The translations under genes and the position numbers were made by a program. The notes below the pieces were generated by a model, which saw only the letters and a list, made by a program, of their open reading frames with translations, made no database searches and was not told the origin of the DNA. From Polytrichum commune (lineage: Eukaryota > Streptophyta > Polytrichopsida > Polytrichales > Polytrichaceae), in contig OX485807.1 of assembly GCA_950295325.1 (NCBI GenBank), positions 2,232,501 to 2,296,500 of the forward strand: a stretch of DNA of 64,000 bases, read 5' to 3'. Each line of letters opens with the position of its first letter. The stretch's first letter is position 1. Positions 44,404 to 56,050 of this stretch are shown here, piece after piece.

Positions 44404-44760
44404 GTTAGTAATTGTGATGTTAGTCGCAGTGAAGTAAGTGCGTGTATCAACATCCAGGCCCACAATCAACATGTGGTGCACCCACATGATAAATCTAGTT
44501 GTTCCAACCCTTTATAGTCGCCAAAGATGACAAAGAACTAAACAACATCTTAAGTCCTATAGGTCACAGGTAACACCGGAAGATCCAACTGTACACTATG
44601 GTCCAAGTTGGTTTCCCCACATGTGGCTCGTCCATGGCAAAAAAATATTCAACTTTTGCGGCTTCTCGCCGCATAAGCGCGGTCGTGATAATCACCCCAC
44701 GGGAATACGCGTGCGCCCTTGACGGGCAACTACAGCCATGTAAAGAGCCACGTTTTCAAT
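44404..44760 (-). promoter_or_regulatory. Upstream region of the receptor kinase gene
   Basis: The ~350 bp before the start codon contain a GC-rich patch (44658-44735) unlike its surroundings. It has a 6-bp-stem hairpin (TGCGGC-TTCTC-GCCGCA, 44657-44673) and an ACGCGTG that fits the CGCG-box recognised by CAMTA factors in plants. No convincing TATA box was placed. The regulatory role is inference. Confidence 0.25.
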
Positions 44761-46640
44761 GACTTAATTAGCTAATGACTCTCCTCCCTTTTTTGCTCAC
44801 TTATGACTTAGAAGCGGCTAAACCTCCTACAAAGGAAGAAGATTCAACTGAACATCTAAGCCATTGGCAAGAATATTTGTTGCAAATTAATGGCAGGTAA
44901 GGTTTTCAAGCCTTGGACAACTGCCAAAATAACTATAATCAACTACATTATTTTCAAGACATTTTAAGGAACAATTATAGTTAACTAGAAATTTCTAAGA
45001 GTGTATTCAAGAACAACTTTATTTAACTAGAAAATTCCAAGTATTAATATGTATTCGAAGAAGTTTGCCTCTTGATTTGTTTCAATTGATGGTCTTTAAT
45101 ATGCTCGGGCCACTGAGGATTAATATCAAGAAACGTCTTTATACAATAACTCACAGTGTTGGGCTCCGGAACAACTTGCATGTACACCATCAACACAAAT
45201 AACACACTAGTGACACTACAACACTACAACAAAATTCTGTGAATATGATGTGCTCAACTTTAGCTAACTAGATATTAAGTTAACTAGATATACCTATAGT
45301 TAACTGCAATTTTTGGCAAGTCAACTCGTGAATTACTATACTTACGAAAGACAACTAGTTAACTAATAGTTGAATTAGTTGGTTAGTTGTCTGAGGTTTG
45401 AAGGTTATATATCTGACATATTCATCAAAAGGTGAGGCCACCGGAAAATTTCAAAATCAAAGGCGAGGATGTTTTCTATGCCATGATCTACACAGTAAGC
45501 AATCATGGCAGGGATATATATGTACTGGCCACTGCAATATTCATGGGCAGGCCGATCCGGTTGAGCCCCTGCATTCATTATTACTCATATACTTCAGATT
45601 CTAAACCACACATCAAATGATTGCATAGCTCACATCATAGACCCGCGACACATACATTTCGAAGCTCGATATGATGATCTTTTAATGTGCAAGATTTATC
45701 TGGCAACCTATAACCCTGACTGGGGCACAGATACTACAAACTCTCAATACCTATCAATGATCGGGGAGAACCGGCAGTTAGTTACAAATGAACCGGTTAA
45801 TTTTGAGAAATAACCGGATGAAGTTCGAGACTGCAGGAAAATTACCGATCATTTTAGAGGAATTTATAGAATATACCCCAACTTAATCAAAGTAAACCAG
45901 AGGATGTCAACTTGTAACTGGTTGGATTTGCAAACACTCGGATCTCAACCGATTATGCTCAAAATCCTCCCCGATCACTGATACCTATACCCGAACTTTC
46001 ACCCCAAGAATTCTACCACACTCTAATTATCAAGAGCATTGGTGATCAGACCGCGTGGGACAAACTCGCAGACATACTCAAGAATATACCTCTGAACCTT
46101 TAGTTCGATGTATCAATTCGACGATGCCATGTACACAAATTCCTCGGTCATCTAATCCGAGTATTTGGAAGCTAGCGTCGAGTCTGCTGAAAGTATGGAA
46201 AGCTGGCATCTTTTCTACTGAGGAGAGTCAGCTGAACTTACAATCCTCATTTCTATAATATGTTATAGAAGTGGTGGTTTGACTTGAGACCACCGTAGCT
46301 TGCTGGAACGATAGTTGATCGGGGAAGAGAGCATGAACGCACAGCATGACCAGTACCAAATTTCTCACATCAACCTGCTGCTGCTTGCATACCGACCGCC
46401 CCATTGTGTACCCACTGCGGCCTTAACTAACCCCTCTCAGCCCCTTCACCAACTGCTACAATTTGTCATTGAGATTGTTGCACAACTTCACGTCAGTCCT
46501 TCATGGGTGTGTTTTTCGTTTTTCATTTGTCGCCAGCACATGTCAACAAGATCCTCGGTTGCATGAATAGCTCGTGATCTGATTGCAAATTTTATCTCTC
46601 AAAGCCTAGCGTTTACGGTTTTGCAAAAACGAAAGAGACT
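44760..46640. other. Intergenic, no gene recognised
   Basis: Short plus-strand frames (for example 45432-45620 and 46315-46566) look somewhat protein-like but carry no motif I know. No intron or promoter evidence supports them. Confidence 0.3.
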
Positions 46641-46989
46641 TTGTGGGTTCAATCTACCACACGACAACCACAAGCTTTGGACACCTTATCATAGAATTGA
46701 GCTTTAGTGTGGGTCATTTTCTATTGCATTTAAAAGGAATGAAGGTGGATGTAAAGGTACCACAAACAATGAGGTGTGTTCAGTGTCATCCAACATCATC
46801 CACTCCAAGTGTGTATAAAGGGCAAAGCTTCATTAGCTCACAACCTACTATATGTTCTAGTCAAGGGTTTCTTAACTACAACCCTACATTGAATCCATCT
46901 CTATGATGAAACATGTCATGAATGGCCACACTGCCAATATGGAGAGGTATAAGGAAGCGATGCACAAGAAAGAAGACAAAAATGCAAGA

Positions 46990-47385
46990 AAAGGATGTAG
47001 GTGATCCCCAGTGCCATAATTGAATACTATAGTAATACTAGCCCCAATGGGAAGAATGATGTAGCACAACAAAGATATTTGGAGGATCTTGTTCTTTATA
47101 TTGCAAAAAGATACATTGCATTGTTTGCAAAGGAGAATTCATGGTTTCATCATTTGGACTTGCTCTGGCCTGATTCGAAGGTTAAGTTCTTTACAAGGAA
47201 ATAGTTGGCCAAGGAGATTATCCCCTCTATATTGCAAAAGACCATGGAACATTTTGTGTTGCCAACATTGGTAAGTTGTGCAACAATCTCAACGACTTTT
47301 GATCTTTGGATGTGGCATACGGGAGTGGACACTTCCTTTTGAGTTTTCAACTTCATAGATAGCAATTGGGAACTAGTTTCTAGCA
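46990..47385 (+). pseudogene. hAT-like transposase fragment (N-terminal side)
   Basis: The plus strand reads a transposase-like protein with one or two stops: D-V-A-Q-Q-R-Y-L-E-D-L-V-L-Y-I-A, then K-F-F-T-R-K, a stop, then K-E-I-I-P, V-L-P-T-L, C-A-T-I-S-T-T-F-D-L-W-M and F-I-D-S-N-W-E. This order (an F-D-L-W-M motif followed by F-I-D-x-x-W) belongs to the plant hAT-type zinc-finger BED transposase family. It stops abruptly at about 47385, just before a MITE-like end at 47420. Confidence 0.65.
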
Positions 47386-47417
47386 GATCATTTAATCTTA
47401 TGCAATATCATTACATG

Positions 47418-47500
47418 GTGCAGCCCCCGGGGGGTGCACTACAATATCTTGTATGGAATCACGTGAGTGAACAAAAGGGGTATTACTTGTGGGGTAGCCT
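47418..47500 (+). repeat. MITE-like terminus related to the 52.7-kb element
   Basis: GGGGGGTGCACT, then CACGTGAGTGAACAAAAGGGGTATTA about 20 bases on, matches the inner side of the right-hand terminus of the 52734-53243 element (CCCAGGGAGTGCACT, then CACGTGGGTGCACAAAAGGGG). A third, weaker relative lies at 49384-49430. The element's other end was not found. Confidence 0.5.
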
Positions 47501-47670
47501 TATAAAATATACATGAGCTTAGGGTATTACTTTGGTCAATTTCATAAATATACATAGCCCATTTTTAATGTTATATGAACTATAAATTTACACATAGGGC
47601 CATCCCTTATAACATGTAGGTAAGAAGTAACTCTTAGGCCTCTTCATTGGCAAAACAATCAAAAAAATGT

Positions 47671-47750
47671 GTGTGTGTGTGTGTGTTTAATTTCTATCTT
47701 AATTTTTGGTTTTTTGGTTTATTTATTTATTTATTTATTTATTTATGTTT
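47671..47750. repeat. Microsatellites (TG)n and (TTTA)n
   Basis: A run of about nine TG units at 47672-47689 is followed within 30 bases by seven TTTA units at 47719-47746. These are simple repeats with no further function implied. Confidence 0.9.
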
Positions 47751-47868
47751 TAAATACAAATTTTATATTCAAAGATAAAAACCATAATTACCGACCCACA
47801 AATTCAGTCTAAAGACAACACACAACTTCCCACTATGCGCTTGCCCATTCCCAGTCCACCCGCCTTGC

Positions 47869-48830
47869 TTGCTACCACACTGCCACATGCCTCCCACCTG
47901 CCTATGTGAGATATGCGTAGTTGTTGGAGAGTCAGCTGGTGTAGGTGTGAGACAAACTAAAATTGAACCTAGATGTTGGTGGATAGCTCCTTTGGTGCAT
48001 GAGAGGCAAATGGAAGCTCAATTATTTAAGGTTATGGGAGAGGACACTTGTGACTTTCATCATACCAGTGGTCATTTTGATTTAGCCCAAAATGATGCAA
48101 CTGGTCCAAGTTCAAATTGGCCATCAAAGAATTTTGACATCCATGAAATACCATTTACTAATGCATCCAATTTTCAATCTAAATTAAGACATGTCTTGTA
48201 TAGTATACTTGATGAGCATGAAGAAATTCCTTTGGAACATTGTGTGGTGCCATTTGTTGTTGTTGATGATTCCAAGATCTTTAAAAGTACCTTGGTTAGT
48301 TAGTTATATGGCAACCCCACATTGTCCAAGGATAGGCTGGCTAGAATCAATTCTAGTATGTTATATACAAAGCCTAAGAAGAAAATATCAAGAGTTGATG
48401 ATAATGATTTCAATCTAAAATTGGGATGTGATTGTGCTATGGTTTTTGTCACTTAAACAATGATTGAAAAATTAAACAAAAAGGAAGACCAAGCACATCA
48501 AAAGGATTGACCACTAAAACTTGGTATTTAGGAAGGGTTTATAGAATGCGTAGAAAAATTGGTCATAGATGGGTTGATACAGAGAATCAGTTGATTTGTT
48601 GGATGGACCATCTCATATGGAGATTGGATTATGTTGGCACCAAAAAGATCAAGGATCACTACGGACTTCTGACTTAACATATCATATCATAACAGACTTA
48701 GAAACTATTATTGCGCTAGCTACAATAACTTTTGTAGTAGAAAAAAACTTGTATGAGTTACATCCTACGGATAAAAATGTGTTTAATGATTTTATTAATG
48801 ATAAACAAGTACCTTTAAAGTGAAAACGTT
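47869..48830 (+). pseudogene. Unrecognised broken coding fragment between hAT pieces
   Basis: A 144-codon frame (47869-48303) is followed by broken protein-like sequence in two or three frames to about 48830. It includes G-R-V-Y-R-M-R in the frame around 48535-48560. I do not recognise the family. Its position between two hAT-like fragments on the same strand suggests it belongs to, or was inserted into, that transposon. Confidence 0.3.
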
Positions 48831-48929
48831 TAGGCCTATATTTTAGACCATGTTTGTCATTGTATACGTATGTTAGGCTTTAGCTTTTAAATTTACTTTG
48901 AACATGCATATATACGTTAGGCTTCTTAT

Positions 48930-48952
48930 ATATATATATATATATATATAAT
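48930..48952. repeat. (TA)n microsatellite
   Basis: Eleven or so TA units in a row in AT-rich sequence. Confidence 0.9.
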
Positions 48953-49013
48953 TTTTATGATAAAATGTGTATATAGGGGTATTTAGTTTGGAGGGGACGC
49001 ATGCACATTATAT

Positions 49014-49313
49014 TTGACTTTCAGCACTAAGTGCACTCCCCAAGGGTGCAACTTTAGCAATTATTGTGAAGAGGTTGCTTTTGGATTTCCACCTCATAAA
49101 CAAAGTATTTTGTATGTGAGAGATGAAGGTAGTAATTTGAGAATATTGGCATCAACTTTAACTTCAGTTGTGTCTTGTAAGCCTTTGGCTTTGTTGGAAC
49201 CTTACCCTCGAGTGTGTTTTAGGCACATTATATTGAAGGTATGCCACAACTCTACGGATGACAGAAAAATGTGTGTTGGAATGAAGAAGGTATTTGTTTC
49301 ACCAACATTATAG
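49014..49313 (+). pseudogene. hAT-like transposase fragment (central part)
   Basis: Ninety-nine codons read Y-V-R-D-E-G-S-N-L-R-I-L-A-S-T-L-T-S-V-V-S-C, then C-F-R-H and, near the end, T-D-D-R-K-M-C-V-G-M-K-K-V. This follows the order (Y-V-K-D-E-G-x-N-L, then C-F/Y-G-H, then A-T-D-D) of the central part of the same hAT-type family as 46990-47385. The His in C-F-R-H survives although G became R. The two fragments are in the same orientation, with about 1.6 kb of other sequence between them. Confidence 0.6.
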
Positions 49314-50140
49314 ACGAAGACCCCTTGCAAACCCATAATTAGTTTTTTACACTTTACCATTTTGTATTCAAGGGCTTTGTCATGGGGGGTGGACTCTACA
49401 TACCACGTACAAACTAACGTGAGTGTGAGAAGGGGTATTATTTGAGGCATTAGCATACATAGTATACATAAGGGATAGGTGTTGTTTTTCTGTAGTGTGT
49501 ACATTTAGAAAGGCTATTAAGAATTTTGAAGGTATATGTAGAAAAGGAAAGCCTGTGGTTTAGAGTTTAGCAATAATTGTGTTAGTTTATCTAATACATA
49601 CTTTCATCGATTGTTGTCATATGGTAATAGTCCTCAATGACTACCTTGTCCATGCTTGTTAGGGTTTGCATTTGGGTTCTAGGTTTTTACCCATGAGGCT
49701 CTTGAAGCGCTCATGAACTCCCTTGAATTTTTCTTTACATATTAGAGCTAAGCTATTGTGCTCTTGTTTTCATTTGTTTGATATAATTGTTGAGTTACAC
49801 GCTATGGATAAGAAAATGTTCAATAACATTCTCATTGGAAAATGAAAGTAGACTTTATATGATGTATTGATTCATGATTCAATATTTTGTACACTTAGTG
49901 GAGGCAGTTATCACATTAGTTTTTTTTAACTTAGTATAAATAGATGAGTCAATTTTCTAGCATGTTGTTAGTACGTATAGATTTGTTTTTCTCTATAAAT
50001 TTCTTGTATGTAGGGGGTTTAATTTCATTGTGACCCATGCATGTTATTTAGGTTTCCGATGGAGAGTCTACCCACAAGGGGGCTTTGTAGTACTTAATAC
50101 AGATAGATGGATAGATATAGATATAAACACCTGCCCTTTT

Positions 50141-50265
50141 AAAGGGGCCGGCGTGAATTGAGTGTCTGTTCGTCTCGACAATGATCCAAAGCCCACATGA
50201 CAAAGGACCATTGTTGCAAGACTACTCTTCCCTTTCGGAAATAGACACTTTAGTAACTGAAGATA
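50141..50265 (+). repeat. Short repeat block C, copy 2
   Basis: Relative of 9064-9190: the same AGGGGCCGG.GTGAAT core and TCTGTTC follow-up. It stands 1.1 kb from block B copy 2, so on this side the blocks run C-B-A, whereas at 7-9 kb they run A-B-C, all on the plus strand. Confidence 0.4.
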
Positions 50266-50776
50266 AGTCTTGGTACTTCGAGAGGTGTAGGTAGGTTATA
50301 AGGGTATATATTTGTGTGGGCTCCTTTTTTGGTCGCCAAGTCATGTTTCTAAGGTTGGTTGGATACTTAATACAATATTAGTCGGACAACCCCTTAGTAG
50401 CAATGTTGTGTCTTTGCCAATTTTTACATACAATTGCTAGTTTATCACAATCATGTGAAGATGCATCGTCAACTTAATGGGACTAAACACAATTCAATGA
50501 CTTAATGTGGAGTGCACATGAGGCATTAAACTACACAAGTGTGTAAGGTAGATGGGTCTTGAATGGTTAATTTTTTCCAACTCGGCTGCTTCTCCAAGCA
50601 TATGAAACATGTGATTAGCACAAGACAGTTAGCAAATCCAAATTGAGGTTGTAGCCACTTTCCTTGTACTTTTTAGAATCTCTACGAATATCTTATTTAC
50701 TACCAAAGTGAAGATTCTTGTGCTCATCAAATGCCTCAATCATGTTGACTATTGAGCTTAAAATGATTATCATATT

Positions 50777-51037
50777 TTAAATGCGTGGTCCAACCTCTTG
50801 TAAGACTTTTGTGTTTGTTCTTGGAGCCATGCCTAACCAAGTACCACTAAAAATAGATGTCCGATTAAAATCGACATAGTTGGATAGCCAATTTGGCACA
50901 AACGTAATCCTAAAACTAGATGCAATATAATCTAGAAAATTTAAGCACATTTTTCTATAATTTTTTTTCAAATTCCTTACATATTTGTCGAAATATGGAA
51001 ATATCTCACTCCACACAAGCTTATGCAATGTTAACAA
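50777..51037 (-). other. Unrecognised 86-codon open frame
   Basis: The frame has a protein-like composition (aromatic and basic residues, W-S-E-I-F-P-Y-F, and V-P-N-W-L-S), and sequence on its 3' side continues protein-like with a stop. No family is recognised. It lies between hAT-like and copia remnants, so a transposon origin is likely. Confidence 0.25.
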
Positions 51038-51361
51038 TTCATTATAGGATATTAAGTTAAGAATGGGTTCATATTAAATTCCAAGTTATCCTTAGTTAGC
51101 GCAAAGAGTATGAATCAACATGGAATTTATGTAGATAGGTGTTCAGGATGGGGTTTAATTTAACAAAATAAGATATGGAAGGATAAATAAGTGTCACTAT
51201 TAAGTGAATTGATAGGACTTGGTGAACTTTGCATATAAAATGTAGAAAATTCTTAAGTGATACACTATTTCATATGACTTTTTATAGGTTAAGGTAGAAT
51301 GATCATATTAGAGGTCACTTAATGGAGTATATGCAATTGCGCAGTTTCTCCCTTACAACCA

Positions 51362-51755
51362 GCCATTGTCAATGCTACAGTTAGAAGTTAATGCAATATC
51401 TTGCAATTCCTTCCCACTCAAGCTCATTCTCCAAGGTGGTACTTGCACCTGGCTCACCATCTCACTTCCTGCATTCTCCAGTGTTTCAGTCTACAACCAT
51501 TAGTCTACAACCACCAGTCATGCTCATAAATCGTTTTTTTTCCACACATGGTTTTATCTTGGAGACCAATGTCACTCCATGACAGGGTCTCATTCCCAAA
51601 GGCTCCTTCCTTTGGCAATCCTCTATCACCACCATCGAAGTTGAGAAGGTCCCTCCGACCGTAGTTGTCAAATGCTCCTACATGATCAAGGGGTTGCCCT
51701 TGACAACGAACATGTAGTTGATGTCAACAGTTCAAACTGACCCATGTGGGTATAT
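51362..51755 (+). repeat. Dispersed repeat block B, copy 2
   Basis: Counterpart of 8155-8515 with an extra ~110 bp at 51475-51595, including a T run, which could be an insertion in this copy or a deletion in the other. It ends exactly where the minus-strand copia RT begins (about 51750), so one element was inserted into or joined to the other. Confidence 0.65.
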
Positions 51756-52386
51756 TGTTTGATATACAACAAATGATCCGCTTGGCTCTTACAAAAGCCC
51801 TCATTAATGAAGAATAAGTCGATATGGTGGTACGTTGGCAATTGCTTAAGCCCGTACAGAACTTTCTTGAGTTTTACACAAGATCTTCTTTCCCCTCTTA
51901 TACAAAACCCTCCGATTGATCCATATAAATCTCCACCTCCAATGTTCCATTCAAAAACGCCGTTTTTACATCCATTTGGTGGATCTCCTAATTTATGGCC
52001 GCTTCTAATACGAGTATACATCTAATGGTGATAAACTTGGCCACGGTAGCAAAGGTATCATTAAAATCCACTCCGACTACTTGAGAATAACCCTTTGATA
52101 CTAACCATGTTTTATACATAATAATTTCTCCCAATGTATCCTTCTTAGTGCGGAACATTCATTTGCATCCTACACTCTTGTGATTCTTTGAAAGCTTGGT
52201 CAATATTCACGTACCATTGGCCATGAGCGAGTCGTACTCCTCTTGCATTGCGGCCTCCCACTTGCTCGTATCTTTGGATCTCAATGCTTCACATAAATTC
52301 AAAGGATCATCCAATAATGTCACATTGCTTTATTCTTCACCATGTTGGGATAGAATATGATTCTTCCACCACTCGCCGGGTGGACG

Positions 52387-52629
52387 TCACTCCCTTTTAG
52401 GATATTTTTCATCATTGCCGAATCTCTCAATGCGGCCATCATTGTCCGCAAGAATTTCAATAGCCTCCTCATTTGCAATCAAGTGATCTCCCACTTGCTC
52501 TTCAACATCCTCACAAGAAGATGATTTGGAGGGTTCGTCTACAACAACCACCATAGGGCCTTCATTTCTCCCACTTGGATAAATCTCCAAAGTGTTTCCA
52601 ACGCTCGTGCTATCTTCCATGAATACCAC
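52387..52629 (-). pseudogene. Copia integrase-RT linker fragment
   Basis: Eighty codons starting V-F-M-E-D-S-T, which follow the S-R-D-V-V-F motif typical of the segment after copia integrase. The rest is the acidic linker (E-D-V-E-E-Q, E-E-A-I-E-I) that precedes the reverse transcriptase. Confidence 0.6.
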
Positions 52630-52733
52630 GTCCCTACTTTTTATGATCTTTTTAGTTTGTTAACACATTAGCCTATAGGCCTTAGTGCCCTCACAATAAT
52701 AAAAAAACAAACATTTTATACCCTATGCATTGA

Positions 52734-53243
52734 GTATACCCCCAGGGAGTGCACTATTCATTAAAACCAAGCATCACGTGCGTGCATGCCCCTTATTAAA
52801 ATACCCCTGTATACATTTTATTTTTGCTAAAATCAAGCAATATACTTACAAATCTCATTGCTTCAAAATACATTTCCATACGTACACAAGGGTCCAAAAA
52901 CAAATACAGAAATTATATATAACATGTGTACAAATGTTTGGAAATGCAAAAATATGGCCCTATTATATGTATAATATCAAATCATGGATTTTTAGTTATA
53001 AAGTCGTTACTTAGTGGATGAAAAAACACATGATTCTTGGTCCAGGTCTGACTTGAACGCGTAAACGCGTAAATGCGTACTTTACATATATTTTTCTATA
53101 GCCTCATGTATATCTACTTCTTGCTTAATAGCAATATGTCTCTTGTACGTACATTTTGTACATGCTTGTTTTAAATAATACCCCTTTTGTGCACCCACGT
53201 GTATAAATACAGTACTTGAACAGTGCACTCCCTGGGAGTATAC
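52734..53243. mobile_element. 510-bp MITE-like element with 27-bp inverted termini
   Basis: The left end GTATACCCCCAGGGAGTGCA (continuing CTATTCA) and the right end, read in reverse complement, GTATACTCCCAGGGAGTGCA (continuing CTGTTCA) agree at 25 of 27 positions. Inside each end sits CACGTG.GTGCA. No protein is encoded. The element splits a copia open frame, so it inserted later. Flanking TA or GTATAC makes a TA target duplication (as in Tc1/mariner-type MITEs) plausible, but the exact duplication cannot be fixed because the terminus itself contains GTATAC. Confidence 0.75.
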
Positions 53244-53344
53244 CCCTTTGTTCATCCGGTATCATTGCGTAGGTAATGCACCCAAACACACGGATGTGTG
53301 CAATGCAAGGCCTTAAAACATTCAAATAATATATTTCTCACTCT

Positions 53345-53660
53345 AAATGCCTTACACTCTTAAATATCTCAAGTTAGATCTTCTACACCTCGTAAAAGTT
53401 TTTAAGGCACTCAAAACACTCAAACTAGAACTTCTTCACTTTAAATGCCTTACACTCTCAAATCATTCAAATATGATTTTCCACACCTCAAGAGAATTCC
53501 AAAAACACTCAAATCATTCAAATAAGATTTCTTTCACCTCAAATGCTTTATACTCTCAGATTATCCAAATAAGATTTTCTATACCTCAAGAGAATTCTAA
53601 GGACATTCAAATCTTCCAAATGAGATATTTTGAACTCAAATACGTCTTACACTCTTAAAG
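53345..53660. repeat. Tandem array, ~98-bp unit, three copies
   Basis: The phrase AATGC.TTACACTCT starts units at 53345, 53443, 53542 and, degraded, 53639, with spacings of 98, 99 and 97. Units share CACCTCAA(GAGAATTC) and ATCATTCAAAT. The period is not a multiple of three and no protein is implied. Confidence 0.75.
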
Positions 53661-53683
53661 AATCTTCTCGAAACTCTAGCCTT

Positions 53684-54100
53684 TCAAGTCATGTGATATT
53701 GGAGTCTAAACACCTTCAAAGATCTCAAAGAAACTCATAAACTTTCAAAATATTCAAGTCAAATGTTTTAAAGTCTAAACACCTCCAAATATTTCCAATA
53801 AGTTTCTCAACACTCAAATTTATCAAGTTATGTGCTATTGGAGTTTAAACACCTTCAATATTCTTAAAGAAACTTTTGAACCCTCAAAACATTCAAGTCA
53901 AATACTTTAAAATCTAAACACCTCCAAACCTTTCAAATAAGTCTTTCAACATTCAAATCACCAAGTAATGTACTATTGGAGTCTAAATACCTTCAAAGTT
54001 CTCAAGGGAACCCTTGAACACTCAAAACACTCAAGTCAAATGCTTGAAGTCTACACACCTCCAAACCTCTCAAATAAACCTTTCAACACTCAAGAAACTC
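53684..54100. repeat. Tandem array, ~139-bp unit, three copies
   Basis: TCAAG..ATGT..TATTGGAGT recurs at 53684, 53823 and 53961 (spacings 139 and 138). Each unit continues with TCTAAACACCTTCAAAG, CATTCAAGTCAAAT and TCTAAACACCTCCAAA. It directly follows the 98-bp array and has similar CA-rich vocabulary, so the two probably share an ancestor. Confidence 0.75.
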
Positions 54101-54399
54101 AAAACACATACACTTGCATCAAACATACATTCAAACAATAAAATAAAAATAAAAAATACTTACAACGATAAAATGCGCCCTCGGACACCTTCAACGCTCC
54201 GAAGTGCCAACTCCTCAAGATCCACTCCACAAACTCAAATGCAATCAAATTTCTAGGCATTTTACTTGCATGATGAGCCCATAACCTATAGGATTCAATA
54301 GGAGATAAGATTGCACAAGCATAAACACCTATACAAAGGCATGTGAACAATGCTTGCAGTGTGTGTCCCGCAAAGGGATCCATTCAGTTGACCTTCCCA

Positions 54400-55070
54400 C
54401 CCAATCCATGGTGTCAAAACAACTTGTTTTCTTGAGCCCCCACCTACTCGGTTTTCAAGGGTTATCTTGGGATGAAGTTAATCCTCTCTTCTTCCAAGAC
54501 CGGATGTCCTAAGGGGTGACCAAGGTTGATGATGTATGGGATGCTTCATCGTTCTCAAGGCAACCAATAAGTCATATTCATGTTGCAACCCGGTCAAACC
54601 TATAGACCTTTGCTATCAACAACATGGTAATGTTTTGGACACTTTATATCCATCCCCTTTCCCGGTGATTGGCAACTAGAAGCTTTTCATTTCCTCACCA
54701 CTTCCCCCAGTTGTTGCTTATGTCAACTTGTTAAATCTTCACTACCAAGTACATAGATTTGATGTTTTATCCTCCCATCTTTTAGATTATCAAGATACTA
54801 TTCAATTGTACCAATTGGTGGAGGCTCCAAATGTTCACATTATTCAGACATAAGGCTCGAAAGCTGATGTGGTTGCATAAAATCCTACCTATCCACCTAC
54901 GTTTGGTTTGCACCTTTGGTAGTATATCCATCTCCTAGTCATCACCTTACCCTTTGATCCCCTTGACTACGTATGGAAGAAATGTACGAATTTGCCAACC
55001 ACACATTTTTGCAAGCTCGGAGGTGTATGGTGGAAAAACATTTCAAGTGGCAAGCTATCTCTTTCCTTAA
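54400..55070 (+). pseudogene. Possible LINE 3' coding relic upstream of repeat copy 2
   Basis: Broken protein-like sequence precedes the repeat shared with 7 kb, including L-P-F-D-P-L-D-Y-V-W-K-K-C near 54950 and W-W-K-N-I near 55030. At the matching place at 6.3 kb an L1-like RT motif is seen, so this is probably the same LINE family. No catalytic motif was found here. Confidence 0.3.
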
Positions 55071-56050
55071 ATGTCGCAACCTTCGCTAGCTCCCCTTAAC
55101 TAACCTGGTTAATTTTTTTTCAATTCTAGCAAGGGTCATGAGCACTAACCCTTCACATTCCGCCATGCAAATGGTTAGCTCCACATACTGCAGACCTTAT
55201 AGTTCATAGGAGGTGAACCAACCCTCCTACTTTGCTTTCGAGACTCACCCCTTAATCAATAACCAATTCTTAGATGTGGACTTTTATCCATGAAAATCCA
55301 ATCTTATGTTGATCATTGCGTTGCCGGAGCAACACTATGACAACCCAAATCGTACTAGGCAACTATGCCCTCACATTGGGCCAATGCCCATGGAGGCCGT
55401 GCCGTTCGGCCTTGGGTGGGTTTGGCCACAACACCTCACCCATATAAACCTCTAGGACTTTTGGCAGGGCCCCTACTCCACCGTCAAGAAACCTTTTGTC
55501 TCTCTATCAAGAGTTAAGGCCAAATAGACATTTTCTTTTAGCCGCTGGGGCTGGAAGCCCCTAGCAGCTTTAGAACATCATCACTTCCTTGTATGATTTT
55601 TGATGTTAAGAAACAACCACTTCATTGTCATCTACGTTTCATGTAGATGCCAATGAACTCCTCACTTGCCCCATGTGGACAAGTGTTGAGAAAGTTATGC
55701 CTGTTCAAACCTTGGCAGTCCCAGGAACCACTCCCAGGCAGATGTTGTACCAAGGCATTGTCCTGGGACAACGCCCCACTCAAATGGCCATATCTCCTAG
55801 CTCACACCTCCAATCGAGGTGTTCTTGAGCACTCTACAATCAACACGCCATAAGCTACACATAGCTTATGGTCTTATCCTTGTGACTCCTAATCTTCATG
55901 GGTGGGAGGCGTTCCCAATGCTCGGGGCTCTCACCCACGCTAGGATCACTTGGGCCCTCTCACCAACGGTGCCACAAGTCCTGGGTGTGACTCCGGGGCC
56001 CCTCTTGTGCCCATGATGTTTTGGGCACTCGTCATGGAGAGGTGTGCGGC
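55070..56050 (+). repeat. Dispersed ~0.95-kb repeat, copy 2
   Basis: Counterpart of 6915-7915, same orientation, with scattered substitutions. Both copies lose similarity at about the same place after GGAGAGGTG(C/T)GCG, which suggests that is a real element end. Confidence 0.7.

Larger units (their letters stand above)
51740..53330 (-). mobile_element. Decayed copia element interrupted by a MITE-like element
   Basis: On the minus strand the end of copia integrase (R-V-F-G-C-I-T-Y-A-M-I-P-D-E-Q-R-G) lies at 53330-53246. The next copia residues (I-K-C-L-F...C-E-G-T-K-A-Y-R-L) appear only after a 510-bp insertion, at 52730-52650. These are followed by R-D-V-V-F-M-E (52630-52610), a linker, and RT traces with L-K-K-V-L-Y-G-L-K-Q near 51850-51880. 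The RT ends where repeat block B begins. The reading frames are broken, so the element is dead. Confidence 0.75.
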
